Assembly (NCBI RefSeq): GCF_001590835.1
Contig: NZ_LTAQ01000012.1
Location: forward strand, 452,925 to 516,924
Source: Bacillus gaemokensis
GTDB lineage: Bacteria > Bacillota > Bacilli > Bacillales > Bacillaceae_G
Length of the DNA: 64,000 nt
Reading direction: 5' to 3'
A program made the position numbers and the translations under genes. Below are positions 53,854 to 63,683 of the stretch, piece after piece. The notes below the pieces were generated by a model that was not told where the DNA came from, made no database searches, and saw nothing but the letters and a program-made list of their open reading frames with translations. The number at the start of each line of letters is the position of its first letter. Within the stretch, counting starts at the first letter, position 1.

Positions 53854-54050
53854 AAAGACACCCTTTCGAGTGCCTTCTTTGACTTGAAAACCACATATGT
53901 ATTAGGACTCCCATCCTATCGTTATTTTATCATATGTGGCCATATTTGATATTGAGAAAGTTATTATAGGAGCTACATGTTTGTTCTCTACATGTTTGTT
54001 CTTATAGTCTTCCTATGGAACAGCGATGTATCTACTTGATCATATTGGTG

Positions 54051-54635
54051 TTAGCTTAATAAGCGATTTACGACTTCTTTTACTTCTTCAAGATATTGTT
54101 TTCTCATCTCGTTATCCACAGAAGGAACACTTGTATAGAATGTATGCTCTAACGTTTCAATTCCTGTAAATTCAAAAATACCAGCATCAGTTGTTTTCTT
54201 CATTGCATCAAACATACCGCTTGCTGTATAAGCTTCTTTTGTATTCCCCATTGTGGATAATAACAATCCTTTTTTACTACTTAATAATTTTTCAATTCCA
54301 TTTTCTCTATAAGCATACGCAAAGCCATGGCTAAATACACGATCAACATATCCTTTTAAGATTGCAGGAAGACCTGCCCACCAAACTGGATAAATAAATG
54401 TGATGTTATCAGCCCAAGTGATATGTTCTTGTTCTTCTTTAATGTCATCGGGCGTATTGCCTTGAGAAAATGAAACGAAATCAGAAGCTCCTAATACGGG
54501 ATTAAAATTTAACTCATATAAATCGCGAACGCGTACGTCATGACCTTTGTCTTCTAATTCGCTTTTTACAGTTTCTAAAATTGCATGGTTAAAACTTTGT
54601 GGATTTGGATGTGCATAAACGATTAAATGTTTCAT
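54051..54635 (-). CDS. NAD(P)H oxidoreductase, flavodoxin-like (YwrO/KefG type)
   Basis: 194 residues. Flavodoxin_2 fold: LIVYAHPNPQSFNHAI, YPVWWAGLPAILKGYVDRVFSHGFAYAY, LLLSTMGNT. FMN-dependent quinone or nitro reductase by family, often tied to electrophile stress. ATG 54633-54635 follows AGGAGGAAC; the longer frame upstream is in the promoter region. Confidence 0.88.
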   Translation of the reverse strand: MKHLIVYAHPNPQSFNHAILETVKSELEDKGHDVRVRDLYELNFNPVLGASDFVSFSQGNTPDDIKEEQEHITWADNITFIYPVWWAGLPAILKGYVDRVFSHGFAYAYRENGIEKLLSSKKGLLLSTMGNTKEAYTASGMFDAMKKTTDAGIFEFTGIETLEHTFYTSVPSVDNEMRKQYLEEVKEVVNRLLS

Positions 54636-54862
54636 CTTTGTTCCTCCTATTTGTGGATATGTTGATAGTATGTACCGATGTAAAAATAAAGTTCGTGTAA
54701 CTATTATGGTTACTGTTGTGTTTGCAGTCAAATAATTTACCTTTTTTAATTGGAAGAATAATAAAAAAATAGTATATATTACATGGAAATACAAAATAGT
54801 AGGGATTTCGAGTTTCAAATAGAATATATAGATGGATAAATAGAAAAAGAAGGGAATATGAG

Positions 54863-55651
54863 ATGAATATTATTGAAATTAAGGGGTTAGAAAAATCGTT
54901 TGATCTTGGCGATAGTAAAACAAAGATATTAAAGGGGATTCATCTTCAAATTCAAAAAGGTGATTTCGTTTGTATTATGGGAGCGAGTGGATCGGGGAAA
55001 ACCACTCTTTTACAGTTGCTTGGAGGATTAGATATTCCAACAGCGGGAAGCATTCGAGTAGATGATGCAGAAATCTCATCATTAAAAGAAAAAGAACTCG
55101 CGTTGTTTCGGAGGCATAAAATCGGTTTTATTTTTCAACAGTTTAATTTAATACCAGTATTTAATGCGGAAGAAAATGTGGGACTACCGTTACTGTTAGA
55201 TAATGTCCCGCGGAAGAAGGCGACAATAGTGGCAAAGCGTTTACTAGAGCTCGTTGGCTTAAAAGGGAAAGAAAAGCATTTACCATCGCAACTATCAGGA
55301 GGTCAGCAACAAAGGGTTGCAATTGCGAGAGCTTTTGCGAATGAACCAGCTATTATATTAGCAGATGAACCGACAGGGGCATTGGACTCTGAAAATAGCA
55401 AAAATATTATTGCAGCTCTCCGGAATGCTTGTGATGAATTAGGACAAACAGCTGTCGTTGTAACGCATGACCCGTTTGTAGCAGCTCATGCGGATAAAGT
55501 TATTTTCCTACTAGATGGTGAAGTAATTCATGAACATGCTGAAAATAAAGGCTGGAAATTTCGACATATTCCGCAGCAAGTTACCCAAATTCAAGAGATT
55601 ATGAATAGGCACTTTAAGGTAGGTGATAAGAGCGATGTCTTGGATAATTAA
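54863..55651 (+). CDS. ABC transporter ATP-binding protein, MacB/LolD type
   Basis: 262 residues. Walker A GASGSGKTT, signature LSGGQQQR, Walker B IILADEPTGALD. Typical partner of FtsX-type permeases. It overlaps the permease start by 17 bases. No two-component system is adjacent, unlike BceAB-type units. Confidence 0.9.
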   Translation: MNIIEIKGLEKSFDLGDSKTKILKGIHLQIQKGDFVCIMGASGSGKTTLLQLLGGLDIPTAGSIRVDDAEISSLKEKELALFRRHKIGFIFQQFNLIPVFNAEENVGLPLLLDNVPRKKATIVAKRLLELVGLKGKEKHLPSQLSGGQQQRVAIARAFANEPAIILADEPTGALDSENSKNIIAALRNACDELGQTAVVVTHDPFVAAHADKVIFLLDGEVIHEHAENKGWKFRHIPQQVTQIQEIMNRHFKVGDKSDVLDN

Positions 55652-58211
55652 ATATGCGGCCAAGTCTATTAGACAGAATTGGCTAAGAAACATGTTAATC
55701 GCTCTTGGGGCTGCACTAGGTGTTATGTTAGCGACGATGCTTCTACTTGGGAACCAATCTGTAGAACAAAGCGTTAAAGAGCAAGTTGTAAGTCGTTACG
55801 GGGATTATAATTTGCAATTTGGTTACATCAAAAATGATATGTACTTACATAATGAGCAATTAAAAGAACTAGATGGTCTTGAATATGCCGAGAAAATATC
55901 AAAAGTACTTATCCCTTATCCGTTACCAAATCATAAAGAACTTTCTGGCAAACCATCGTATTGGGGAGTTGAACGAGATTCTCCCGATATGCATTCTTAT
56001 AAAGTTGCAGCAGGACGATATCCGAAAGAAGGAGCAGAAGTAGCACTTACGAAGGGGTATGCGGATCGAGAAAATATGAAAGTAGGAGACACGATTCATC
56101 TTCCTTTCCCTCCGTATGGTGAAAAAGCTGTTAAAGTCGTAGGGATTTTAAAGCCACCAGCGATGGCTGCGATGGGACACAGTGCATATTTCCCTATTAA
56201 TTGGATGCAAAAAGAATTAAGCCTACAAGATCAATTTAACCTTGTTCAAGTGAAAACATCCGATGCGAATATGAAGAGAATGATCGCTAGTGATGCCAAT
56301 AAGAAACTTGAAAATATAAAAATAGATCAGCGTACATATGTAGATAGAGCATTTGAAAGATTAAATGTGATGAAGCCATTGATCTTTAGTTTAGGCGGAA
56401 TTGCTCTATTTGTCGTGGCGCTTCTGATTATGGGGAGCTTCTTCTTATCGGTAAGAAGTCGTTTTAAACAATGGGCTTTATTACGTGCGCTTGGTAGTAA
56501 TCCAAACCAAGTGATTCTCGTTGTTTTATTAGAGGCATTATGTATTGGAACAATTGGTTCATTCGTAGGAGTTGTTCTTGGCGCCAGCACACATAGACTT
56601 GCAGCTTCCTTTATTAACAAGTGGGTGAATGTAGAAAGCACAGGACAAGAATCGTTTTCTATTTCAAGTGAGATTTTACTGATTACGTTTTTATTAGGGA
56701 TTATCATGTCTGTAATAGGCGCGATTATACCAGCATTTATGGTAAGAAGAATACCTCCTGTTGAAGCCTTACGACCTGGACTTCCGAGCAATCAAAAGAA
56801 AGAACGGAAATGGAGTATCTTCAGTCTTATTGTTTTAGTAATGGGGATCATAATTGGTTTAAGCGGAGCAGCTGCAGAGAAGTATATCGGCTTTAATCCA
56901 AGTGCGATTGGCGCCATTTTGTTTGCAATTGGTCTGTTGTTTACAATTCCATTATGTATTCGTATTATTACGCCAGTTATCGCTAAACCATTCCAAATGA
57001 TATTTCGCATTGAGACAACGATTAGTGGCCGAAATGTTATTCGTTATCGTAAAAAGGCGGCTGTGTCAGTTGCAATTTTGGCATTTGGATTTATGTTGTC
57101 ACTAGTTGGGACGATGTATGTAAATGCGATGTATGAAGGGATGAGACAAGGTTTACAAAGGAATTTACCAGCAGATTTAGTTATTCGTGTCCCAATGGAA
57201 GCACAAGGAATTGAAAGTTTACCATTTAATTGGTTAGAAAAAGTGCAAAAAGTTGAGGGAGTAAAAGAAATTGTCGGAGCAGCCCCTGATTTCACATCTA
57301 AACTCGTAAATTATGACTTTAAAAAGGCAAATCAAGAATGGTACGAGTTTATGAGGAAAAATAAGTATGGTTATGAAACGATGGGTGTTGTAGGTACTGA
57401 TATTACTGCTTTTCATGAAGTGACAAAAATGAAAGTCGTTTCTGGACAAAATTTGAGCACTCCATTAAAAGATGGAGAAGGAGTGATTACAAAAGATACG
57501 GCAAAAAATTTAGGGATTAAGCTGCATGATGTAATTGAAGTGCAAGGGAAGGAAAAAGAAAAACAAACGATTAAAGTTGTTTCTATTATCGAGAAAAACT
57601 TGAGAATGCAGGGTACTTCTTACGTCTTTGTAAATGAACAATGGGCGCGAAATATGTTTCATGTAAAAGGATATGAATCGATTCAAATTATGACGGACTC
57701 TAAGGTACCTTTTGAAACAATTAAGAAGAAAGTAACACAGATAACAAATGGTAAAGAAAATGTAGAGGTTATCAATAGTACTGATTTGTTAAAAGAGCAA
57801 GAGCAGTTACTAACCCAAATGGTTATGTTAATTCGGTTATTGGTGGTCATTATCTTCGTTATTTCAGGTATAGGGTTAATGAATGCGATTGTTGCAAGTT
57901 TACATGAAAGACGCGCTGAAATTAGTATGATTCGTGCAGTCGGAGCTATTCCTAAGCAAATGCGAAGAATTGTGTGGTTAGAAGGTACATTACTCGGTGC
58001 AATAGCTGGGTGTATAGGAATTGGAGGCGGTGTAATTTTCAGTTATATCGTTTTATCAAGTTTAGAATTAACCGTTATTACAATTCCTTATAATCAAGTT
58101 CTATTACTAGCAGTAGCAAGTGTTATACTCGGAACAAGTGCAGCAATAATTGCTTCATTCCAGTTAAGGAAATTTAAACTAAGTGATACGCTCAAGGAAT
58201 TATCAGCGTAA
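55635..58211 (+). CDS. FtsX-type ABC permease
   Basis: 858 residues with two FtsX modules: N-terminal helix, large extracytoplasmic domain (about 40-250), three helices, a linker, then a second helix, extracytoplasmic domain (about 500-700) and three final helices. MacB-like periplasmic-core regions suggest export or envelope work, such as lipoprotein, peptide or antibiotic extrusion. ATG 55635 with GGTGAT upstream. Second gene of a two-gene operon ending in a terminator. Confidence 0.88.
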   Translation: MSWIIKYAAKSIRQNWLRNMLIALGAALGVMLATMLLLGNQSVEQSVKEQVVSRYGDYNLQFGYIKNDMYLHNEQLKELDGLEYAEKISKVLIPYPLPNHKELSGKPSYWGVERDSPDMHSYKVAAGRYPKEGAEVALTKGYADRENMKVGDTIHLPFPPYGEKAVKVVGILKPPAMAAMGHSAYFPINWMQKELSLQDQFNLVQVKTSDANMKRMIASDANKKLENIKIDQRTYVDRAFERLNVMKPLIFSLGGIALFVVALLIMGSFFLSVRSRFKQWALLRALGSNPNQVILVVLLEALCIGTIGSFVGVVLGASTHRLAASFINKWVNVESTGQESFSISSEILLITFLLGIIMSVIGAIIPAFMVRRIPPVEALRPGLPSNQKKERKWSIFSLIVLVMGIIIGLSGAAAEKYIGFNPSAIGAILFAIGLLFTIPLCIRIITPVIAKPFQMIFRIETTISGRNVIRYRKKAAVSVAILAFGFMLSLVGTMYVNAMYEGMRQGLQRNLPADLVIRVPMEAQGIESLPFNWLEKVQKVEGVKEIVGAAPDFTSKLVNYDFKKANQEWYEFMRKNKYGYETMGVVGTDITAFHEVTKMKVVSGQNLSTPLKDGEGVITKDTAKNLGIKLHDVIEVQGKEKEKQTIKVVSIIEKNLRMQGTSYVFVNEQWARNMFHVKGYESIQIMTDSKVPFETIKKKVTQITNGKENVEVINSTDLLKEQEQLLTQMVMLIRLLVVIIFVISGIGLMNAIVASLHERRAEISMIRAVGAIPKQMRRIVWLEGTLLGAIAGCIGIGGGVIFSYIVLSSLELTVITIPYNQVLLLAVASVILGTSAAIIASFQLRKFKLSDTLKELSA

Positions 58212-58425
58212 GAAAGACCGCAATCATTGCGGTCTTTTTATTGAGGAACATAAAGTGTCCGTGCGTTAGTAAAATTAAAGAGAAATCTGTTGGTGAGATA
58301 TTTCGTTCTTTAAGTGCTCGTAAAATACGATTCTCGTTTTCAGTTCTTCCAGTATCGACAATGATGGTTTTATCACCACGAATTAGAAAGATATTAGAAA
58401 AGCCTAAGGATAGTTGTTCAATCAA
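58192..58425 (-). pseudogene. Truncated metallo-beta-lactamase-fold gene
   Basis: From TTG 58423-58425 (GAAGGTG upstream) the frame reads IEQLSLGFSNIFLIRGDKTIIVDTG and FSLILLTHGH, the normal beginning of an MBL-fold hydrolase, then breaks off in the middle of the HxHxDH metal site and runs into the ABC operon terminator and gene end. About 50 residues are authentic. The rest was deleted. Follows the vWA gene of the Ter-type operon by 17 bases, and may have been its last gene. Confidence 0.75.
58212..58245. terminator. Terminator of the ABC operon
   Basis: AAAGACCGCAAT/ATTGCGGTCTTT stem with T-run. It is also used by the truncated gene from the right. Confidence 0.85.
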
Positions 58426-58441
58426 AATAACACCTTCTATA

Positions 58442-59110
58442 TTAGAATAAAATTCGTTTCTTCTTCGCCTCTTTTATCCACAATGGAAATTCATTTAATA
58501 AATTGTCATACAACGCTTCATCTGTTGTTTTTTCGATATCTCGAATGTAGAAAAAGTTAGCATTATCGATGAAACGTCCATCCATTTCATCAAGTTTTCT
58601 TAGCACATCAAATTTGCCATTGCCAATTCCGACGAACTGCCAAAAGATTGGCTGGTTAGAAGACGTTACAACTGGTTTTTGAATTCCTTTTTTACAGCCT
58701 CCATCATTAATGAAAATGACAAAAGCAGGTTCTTCACTTTTCTCCTCAATTGTATATTTTCTAATGATATCTTCCATGACTTGTGGTTCTTCATTTCGCC
58801 CAAACTTATGAATAGAAGGGTTGTTTAAAATATGTTTATCTACATAACTAACAAAATCTTTCTCAGTAACAGCTGGTAATCGAGAAAATTCATTATCATA
58901 CACCCAAATATCTAGTGCGCCGTCATCATCAAATTGACTTGCAACGGCAAGAACGCGTTCAACTACTTCTTGTACAGTACCATTTTTGTATAATGTTCTC
59001 ATGGAACCAGAAATGTCTAATACGAGTGCCACTTTTGCGACGACTCCTGTTAATTTCTTTTTCTCTAATACAACGCGCACCGCTTCTTTTCTTAATGTAA
59101 TTGTAGTCAA
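58442..59110 (-). CDS. vWA-domain protein (TerY/TerF-like)
   Basis: 222 residues. Von Willebrand A fold with MIDAS motif LVLDISGSM (Asp32, Ser34, Ser36) and INDGGC. The sequence type VEKKKLTGVVAKVALVLDISGSM... occurs in tellurium-resistance (Ter) linked vWA proteins, which bind TerD-type proteins. TTG start 59108-59110 with GGAGCG upstream. Last intact gene of the operon. Confidence 0.82.
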   Translation of the reverse strand: MTTITLRKEAVRVVLEKKKLTGVVAKVALVLDISGSMRTLYKNGTVQEVVERVLAVASQFDDDGALDIWVYDNEFSRLPAVTEKDFVSYVDKHILNNPSIHKFGRNEEPQVMEDIIRKYTIEEKSEEPAFVIFINDGGCKKGIQKPVVTSSNQPIFWQFVGIGNGKFDVLRKLDEMDGRFIDNANFFYIRDIEKTTDEALYDNLLNEFPLWIKEAKKKRILF

Positions 59111-59169
59111 TATAATCGCTCCTTTTTTTATTATGTAACAAGGATGCCGATTCTTGAAGTATGTATAAA

Positions 59170-59985
59170 TTAGGCAGTAGGAAGAGAACTATGGATCATT
59201 TGAAGAGTCTTACTCACGATTTCCTCCGCTGCATATATACCAATTTCAGTTGTTTTTGTAATGTGAGGTAATAAACTCCTTTGCTTTGTTTCGAGTTCAC
59301 CATGAAGAGGCGCAAATGCATGATTTGCTCCTTCTAGCATGCATAGATCAAGCAAAGAGTCTCCAGCTGTAATGACGGTGCTTGCCTGGAGTTTTTCTTT
59401 TATGTATTGAACAGCATCCCATTTGTTTACTGGTTTTGGCACGAAATATAATTTTCTACCCTGTAGAGAGTGATCCCATCCTTGTTCGTCTAGCCAATCG
59501 GTAAACTCTTTTAACTCGTCATATGGAATGTTTTCACGTCTGATGATGCAATAGTGAAATAGGTGATCCGCTGTTTTTTGTGAAATGACCCAGTCCCCAT
59601 GGGCAATTCGTTGAAACTCCGTTAGTACAGCTTCTTTTTCTAAGCATTCTGCAGAAAGCTTCTTTTGGATGCTTTTTTTCCAAACGACATCTTGTTTACC
59701 GTTATGAAGAATATTGCCACCGTTGCTTGTGATCGCATATTCCGGAATGACTTCAGTTTGAAATAGTGTAATGCGCTGAAACTGCTCTATTGTTCTTGTT
59801 GTCACAGGAACGAATTGAACCTGTAATTGTAGCTGTTGTAATAATGAAATAGCCTTATGTGTCATAAAAGAGATTTCTTTGCCATCCAATGTCTCGATGA
59901 GCTGAATATCTTCATCTTCTATAATGGTGCGAAATGATTTACGAGAATAAATGAGTGTTTGATCAAGGTCACTAGCAAAAATCAT
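59170..59985 (-). CDS. HAD hydrolase of the Ter-type operon
   Basis: 271 residues. HAD motif I SDLDQTLIYS, motif IV TAGDSLLDLCML; Cof/sucrose-phosphatase-like cap. Predicted to remove a phosphate from the metabolite made by the neighbouring PRTases. ATG 59983-59985 overlaps the stop of the PELOTA gene in ATGA and has GGGAGGA upstream. Confidence 0.85.
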   Translation of the reverse strand: MIFASDLDQTLIYSRKSFRTIIEDEDIQLIETLDGKEISFMTHKAISLLQQLQLQVQFVPVTTRTIEQFQRITLFQTEVIPEYAITSNGGNILHNGKQDVVWKKSIQKKLSAECLEKEAVLTEFQRIAHGDWVISQKTADHLFHYCIIRRENIPYDELKEFTDWLDEQGWDHSLQGRKLYFVPKPVNKWDAVQYIKEKLQASTVITAGDSLLDLCMLEGANHAFAPLHGELETKQRSLLPHITKTTEIGIYAAEEIVSKTLQMIHSSLPTA

Positions 59986-61100
59986 GAATGTTTCCTCCCG
60001 ATAGGCATGATGAGCCCGCAGCACGAGTACGTCATATCTTTATAGATTTCTACGGGCACATTTTTTTCTTCTGCAAGAAGTAGGACGTGCTGTAAGTCCG
60101 GATTGTTTTTATCCCGAATTAAGATTTTCCAAGATACTCGTCTGAGTAAAACACGCGTTGTTTCCCCAACTCCGGGTTTAATTAAGTTTATATCCTCAAT
60201 TTCAAAGTGCTTTTGAATCGAGGTGATATCTTGCAATCCTTGCCAAGATGGTTCTGTATATGTCGAGATAATGTGCTCTAGTTGTTTTATTACATCGGGG
60301 CCAATGGTAGGAAACAATGCTGTGACTTCGTCGATGAAGAAGTTAGATAGGTCTTCTTTTTCTAGCTCTTTATAATATTTAACGCCGTGAAAATCATGTG
60401 GGCCAATGTATGTGTCATTTAAAATAGTACGACTAATCAATCCAGAAACGGTCGCGTTTAAACAAGCGCTTGGAATGAGAAAGTCCTCACGCGTTCCATA
60501 AATTGAAGTGCAGTAACCAGGATCAGCAAGTACAGCCATGCAGTCTGAAATGTATTCGTGGTTTTTTTCATTAAATGTACGAACGGCTTGACGCAGTTCT
60601 TTTTTGATCGCACCTTTTCCAGTCCAACCATCGATGAACTGAATGGTCTGATCTGGATGCTGCTCTAAAATGTATTGAAGCGCATTCTCATCGATTCCGC
60701 GCCCTCGAATAATAGAAATGCAATAATGTGGTAAATTAAGTTTATATTGATAACGAATGTACCGTTTTATTAAAATGCCAATTGGTGTGCCCGCTCTTGC
60801 TAGTGAGACAAGGACAAGATTTTTTCCTTTCGTCTTTATTATTTGCTCAGCTACTACCCCAGCAGCAATTGCCAGTTTCCGTTTGTATCGCTCTAGTGAA
60901 GTAAGGAATAAATCCATGTAGGACTTCGATGGCTTATATTCAATTGGAAGCATTTCAGAGTAATGTGTGCCTGATTGAATGGCTTGTTCTCTTTCTTCTG
61001 TTGAACGTTCTTCTATAACATCACTAATATTTTTTAATAGAAAAATAACATCATTGGCAGCATAACTACCAATGCGCTGTAATGTTTTTGTCTCTGTCAT
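59982..61100 (-). CDS. PRTase-like protein with C-terminal PELOTA RNA-binding domain (StiP family)
   Basis: 372 residues. N-terminal phosphoribosyltransferase-like domain, with LVSLARAGTPIGILIKRYI, YCISIIRGRGIDENAL and the PRPP-type loop FIDGWTGKGA (155-164). C-terminal domain of about 60 residues (GVGETTRVLLRRVSWKILIRD...) of the PELOTA-RNA-binding type. Annotated in databases as cysteine protease StiP, a doubtful name; Ter-system analyses predict a nucleotide-like ligand enzyme. ATGA overlap with the preceding gene. Confidence 0.83.
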   Translation of the reverse strand: MTETKTLQRIGSYAANDVIFLLKNISDVIEERSTEEREQAIQSGTHYSEMLPIEYKPSKSYMDLFLTSLERYKRKLAIAAGVVAEQIIKTKGKNLVLVSLARAGTPIGILIKRYIRYQYKLNLPHYCISIIRGRGIDENALQYILEQHPDQTIQFIDGWTGKGAIKKELRQAVRTFNEKNHEYISDCMAVLADPGYCTSIYGTREDFLIPSACLNATVSGLISRTILNDTYIGPHDFHGVKYYKELEKEDLSNFFIDEVTALFPTIGPDVIKQLEHIISTYTEPSWQGLQDITSIQKHFEIEDINLIKPGVGETTRVLLRRVSWKILIRDKNNPDLQHVLLLAEEKNVPVEIYKDMTYSCCGLIMPIGRKHS

Positions 61101-62479
61101 ATTTCTTCACCTTCGCTTTCTACTAAGCTCTTAAATGAAATGATATGAATGAGCGGAATTACAGTTTGCAATTGCGTTAAAAGGGGACGCAAGGTTTCTT
61201 CTTGCCAATCACGCTCGATAAAAAGAAAGACTTCATCATAGTCGTTAGACTCGATGTTATAAAAATAATTTGTAATGCCATCGTCTTCCGGGCTTTCATA
61301 AGAAAAACGATTGTGAATGGCGTATTGTATATCTTCGCTGTCGGGGTGAATCGGACTGCGTGTAGTCGATTGATATGAAATGTTTGTCCCCATTTCAGCA
61401 GCAATTCGCATAGGAAGATACATAAACTCGCCAGTTCCTAGGCATAGCGTCTTTTTGCCTTTTCTTTTTTTCTTTAACTCACTGCCAATCTTTCTAGCAA
61501 AAGAGTGGATATGCTTCTGTTCATCAGCTGAAATACCGAAGCGACCTGTATAGTTTATGTAGCTGACATTATGTTCTATAGATGTATACGGTGAAGCAGG
61601 ACATGAAATCATATGTTTTTGTATCCTTGATTCTATTGATTTATAAGGAGTTGCATCATGTGAAAAGGAAGTAGCGATCGGACTCCCGATTACTTTAATT
61701 GAACCGCTTAATAGAGAAATAACATGAATCGTGATACCAAGCTCTTTTTCTAAATCGGTAAATTGTTTTCGGTGTTCATCAGAACGCCAATCGAGTAAAG
61801 AAGCGATGGTGTACTCTTTTCTAGGGAATTTCTCCTGGATGGACCTGATAATATTAAGTGCCGTTTTTCCTGTTGTCATTTCATCATCGACAAGAACGAT
61901 TTGATGCTCGTTTTGAAAATAACTTTTATCCACATAGCAACGATGTGAAGTTGCATGCGAATGCTCTTCTTCAAATGTAATGATCGGTTCTATTTCGGAT
62001 ACCGTTTCCCTTGTTGTATGCACATATTTCGCATATTTAAAGCATTGAAACATAGCGTGACCTAATGCGGTAGCTGTTTCAGCAAACCCGATAAATAGAA
62101 TTTCTTTTTCTAAAGGGAATTGATACTGCAAAATTGCTTCTAGTTCATAATCGACACGACTTTTAGAAGAAAGTAAATCGAGAATTTCTTTTTGAAACGG
62201 ATGTTTTGATTTATGCAGTACCTTGATATACCTTGCTGCAAGAGCACACCCGCCAGCTAAAGAGACAGCTGGTGGGGTAGGAAGGTGTTTTCCTAAAATG
62301 GTGCTCACAAATAAGAAACCACGTTTCTTATTGATTCTTGCTGCCATTTGAAAGAGCTGATCTGGTGATAATGAATATGGATTATGAAGTATGTCTAGGT
62401 GAACTGTAATTTTATTTAAAATGTGGTACGTGCTGCTTTGATTGTTCAGTAAGGAGATCGATGAAAGTTTGTTGTTCAT
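61097..62479 (-). CDS. Phosphoribosyltransferase with TRSP domain
   Basis: 460 residues. PRTase core with the PRPP loop IVLVDDEMTTGKTA (about 195-208) and the glycine-rich SLAGGCALAARYI region. The C-terminal TRSP domain shows STTRSPI and HNRFSYESPEDDGITNYFYN. It forms, with the PELOTA protein, the predicted nucleoside-forming pair. Its ATG lies 68 bases inside the end of the lyase gene with GGGGTG just upstream. Confidence 0.83.
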   Translation of the reverse strand: MNNKLSSISLLNNQSSTYHILNKITVHLDILHNPYSLSPDQLFQMAARINKKRGFLFVSTILGKHLPTPPAVSLAGGCALAARYIKVLHKSKHPFQKEILDLLSSKSRVDYELEAILQYQFPLEKEILFIGFAETATALGHAMFQCFKYAKYVHTTRETVSEIEPIITFEEEHSHATSHRCYVDKSYFQNEHQIVLVDDEMTTGKTALNIIRSIQEKFPRKEYTIASLLDWRSDEHRKQFTDLEKELGITIHVISLLSGSIKVIGSPIATSFSHDATPYKSIESRIQKHMISCPASPYTSIEHNVSYINYTGRFGISADEQKHIHSFARKIGSELKKKRKGKKTLCLGTGEFMYLPMRIAAEMGTNISYQSTTRSPIHPDSEDIQYAIHNRFSYESPEDDGITNYFYNIESNDYDEVFLFIERDWQEETLRPLLTQLQTVIPLIHIISFKSLVESEGEEI

Positions 62480-63620
62480 GTAGCACCCCGTAAATATTAG
62501 ATTTTAGTAATGTTTTTCGCGCCCAATTATAATGGGGCTTCACTTCATTCATTTTGTTAGAGAAGCTACTTTTCATAACGCCGTTATACGTATGAGCATT
62601 TTCAAAAATAGCTTTTGCATCTAAATAATCCTCTAGCGTTACAACATGCATAGCTTGTACGAGTTTAATGTGGGAAGGGTGGATGACTGTTTTGCCAATT
62701 AACCCGTTTGCTTGATCAAGTAATACCTCATGAATCAACCCATCTTCATAACGTTGAAGCATTTCCTCTCGCATTGTGAGTCCAGCGTTGCCGAATGATT
62801 CACGAAATGGTGTTTGCCGGAGCTGTGGTTTTAATACGCGTTGTTGATTACCGAAGTACTCCCATACAGGTCCAGAGATAATATATTCATCTTTGGATCT
62901 AGAAAAAATATTGATAATATCAGAAATGCAATCGCGAATGACAGAAATATCATAGATGGTCGTATCTTTGTTGCGACGAATACTGAATATGCCTGAAAAA
63001 TCGGTAGCACCAATGCGAACATTTAAAATGGAATCGCGGTAAGAATCTAGTATCGCTTTAATTGCTAATAACGCTTCAATGCGTGTTTCTTTATACATAA
63101 TTTCAGGAGATTCTAAAATAGGCATCCCATAAAGTGAAAGGGAGTATTTTTCGTTTATATTTCTTAGTGTATGAATATAAGGCAGTCCGTTAGCTGGTGT
63201 GAACTTTGGAAGGACAAAACCACTTATACAGTGAACCGCATTTCCTAGTTCAAGAATGAGTGAACGCATTTGCTTTGGCTCACGAATTCGAATAAAGAGT
63301 AGTGGTATGTCTGATTTGTGAAGCTTGTTTGCATCAATCATATGCGCAAGTAGTTGCATTTGGATGACAACATTTTTCTCGGCAAAATTCACATCTCCAT
63401 CACTAATGGAGTCCTCTAAACAAAGTACAATTGATGTTGCACCTTTATGCTTTTGGGTAGCAATGTCGTCTGCAATGGTTTCTTTTGTTCCAGGTGTATA
63501 TAGAGTAGCACCTAATGCGTAAGCTAATTGATTTTTTGACATGTCTTTTGAAAATTCAATTGGTTCCTGATAGAAAAGTGTTTGTTTTGCTTCAAGGGAT
63601 AAATAGGAAAAATGCTTCAA
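62412..63620 (-). CDS. CitE/HpcH-like C-C bond lyase of the Ter-type operon
   Basis: 402 residues. HpcH/HpaI aldolase fold: VLCLEDSI (acidic metal residues), IRIREP, VRIGATDFSG and TVIHPSHIKLVQAMH. Longer than CitE (about 290). In Ter-linked clusters it is predicted to act in making a precursor of the nucleoside-like product. TTG start at 63618-63620 preceded by AAGGTGGTGA. First gene of the operon. Confidence 0.83.
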   Translation of the reverse strand: MKHFSYLSLEAKQTLFYQEPIEFSKDMSKNQLAYALGATLYTPGTKETIADDIATQKHKGATSIVLCLEDSISDGDVNFAEKNVVIQMQLLAHMIDANKLHKSDIPLLFIRIREPKQMRSLILELGNAVHCISGFVLPKFTPANGLPYIHTLRNINEKYSLSLYGMPILESPEIMYKETRIEALLAIKAILDSYRDSILNVRIGATDFSGIFSIRRNKDTTIYDISVIRDCISDIINIFSRSKDEYIISGPVWEYFGNQQRVLKPQLRQTPFRESFGNAGLTMREEMLQRYEDGLIHEVLLDQANGLIGKTVIHPSHIKLVQAMHVVTLEDYLDAKAIFENAHTYNGVMKSSFSNKMNEVKPHYNWARKTLLKSNIYGVLHEQQTFIDLLTEQSKQHVPHFK

Positions 63621-63683
63621 GTTGTCACCACCTTATTTATAATGGTTAATTCAATCGTAACATGATAAGAAAAATTTTCCATG

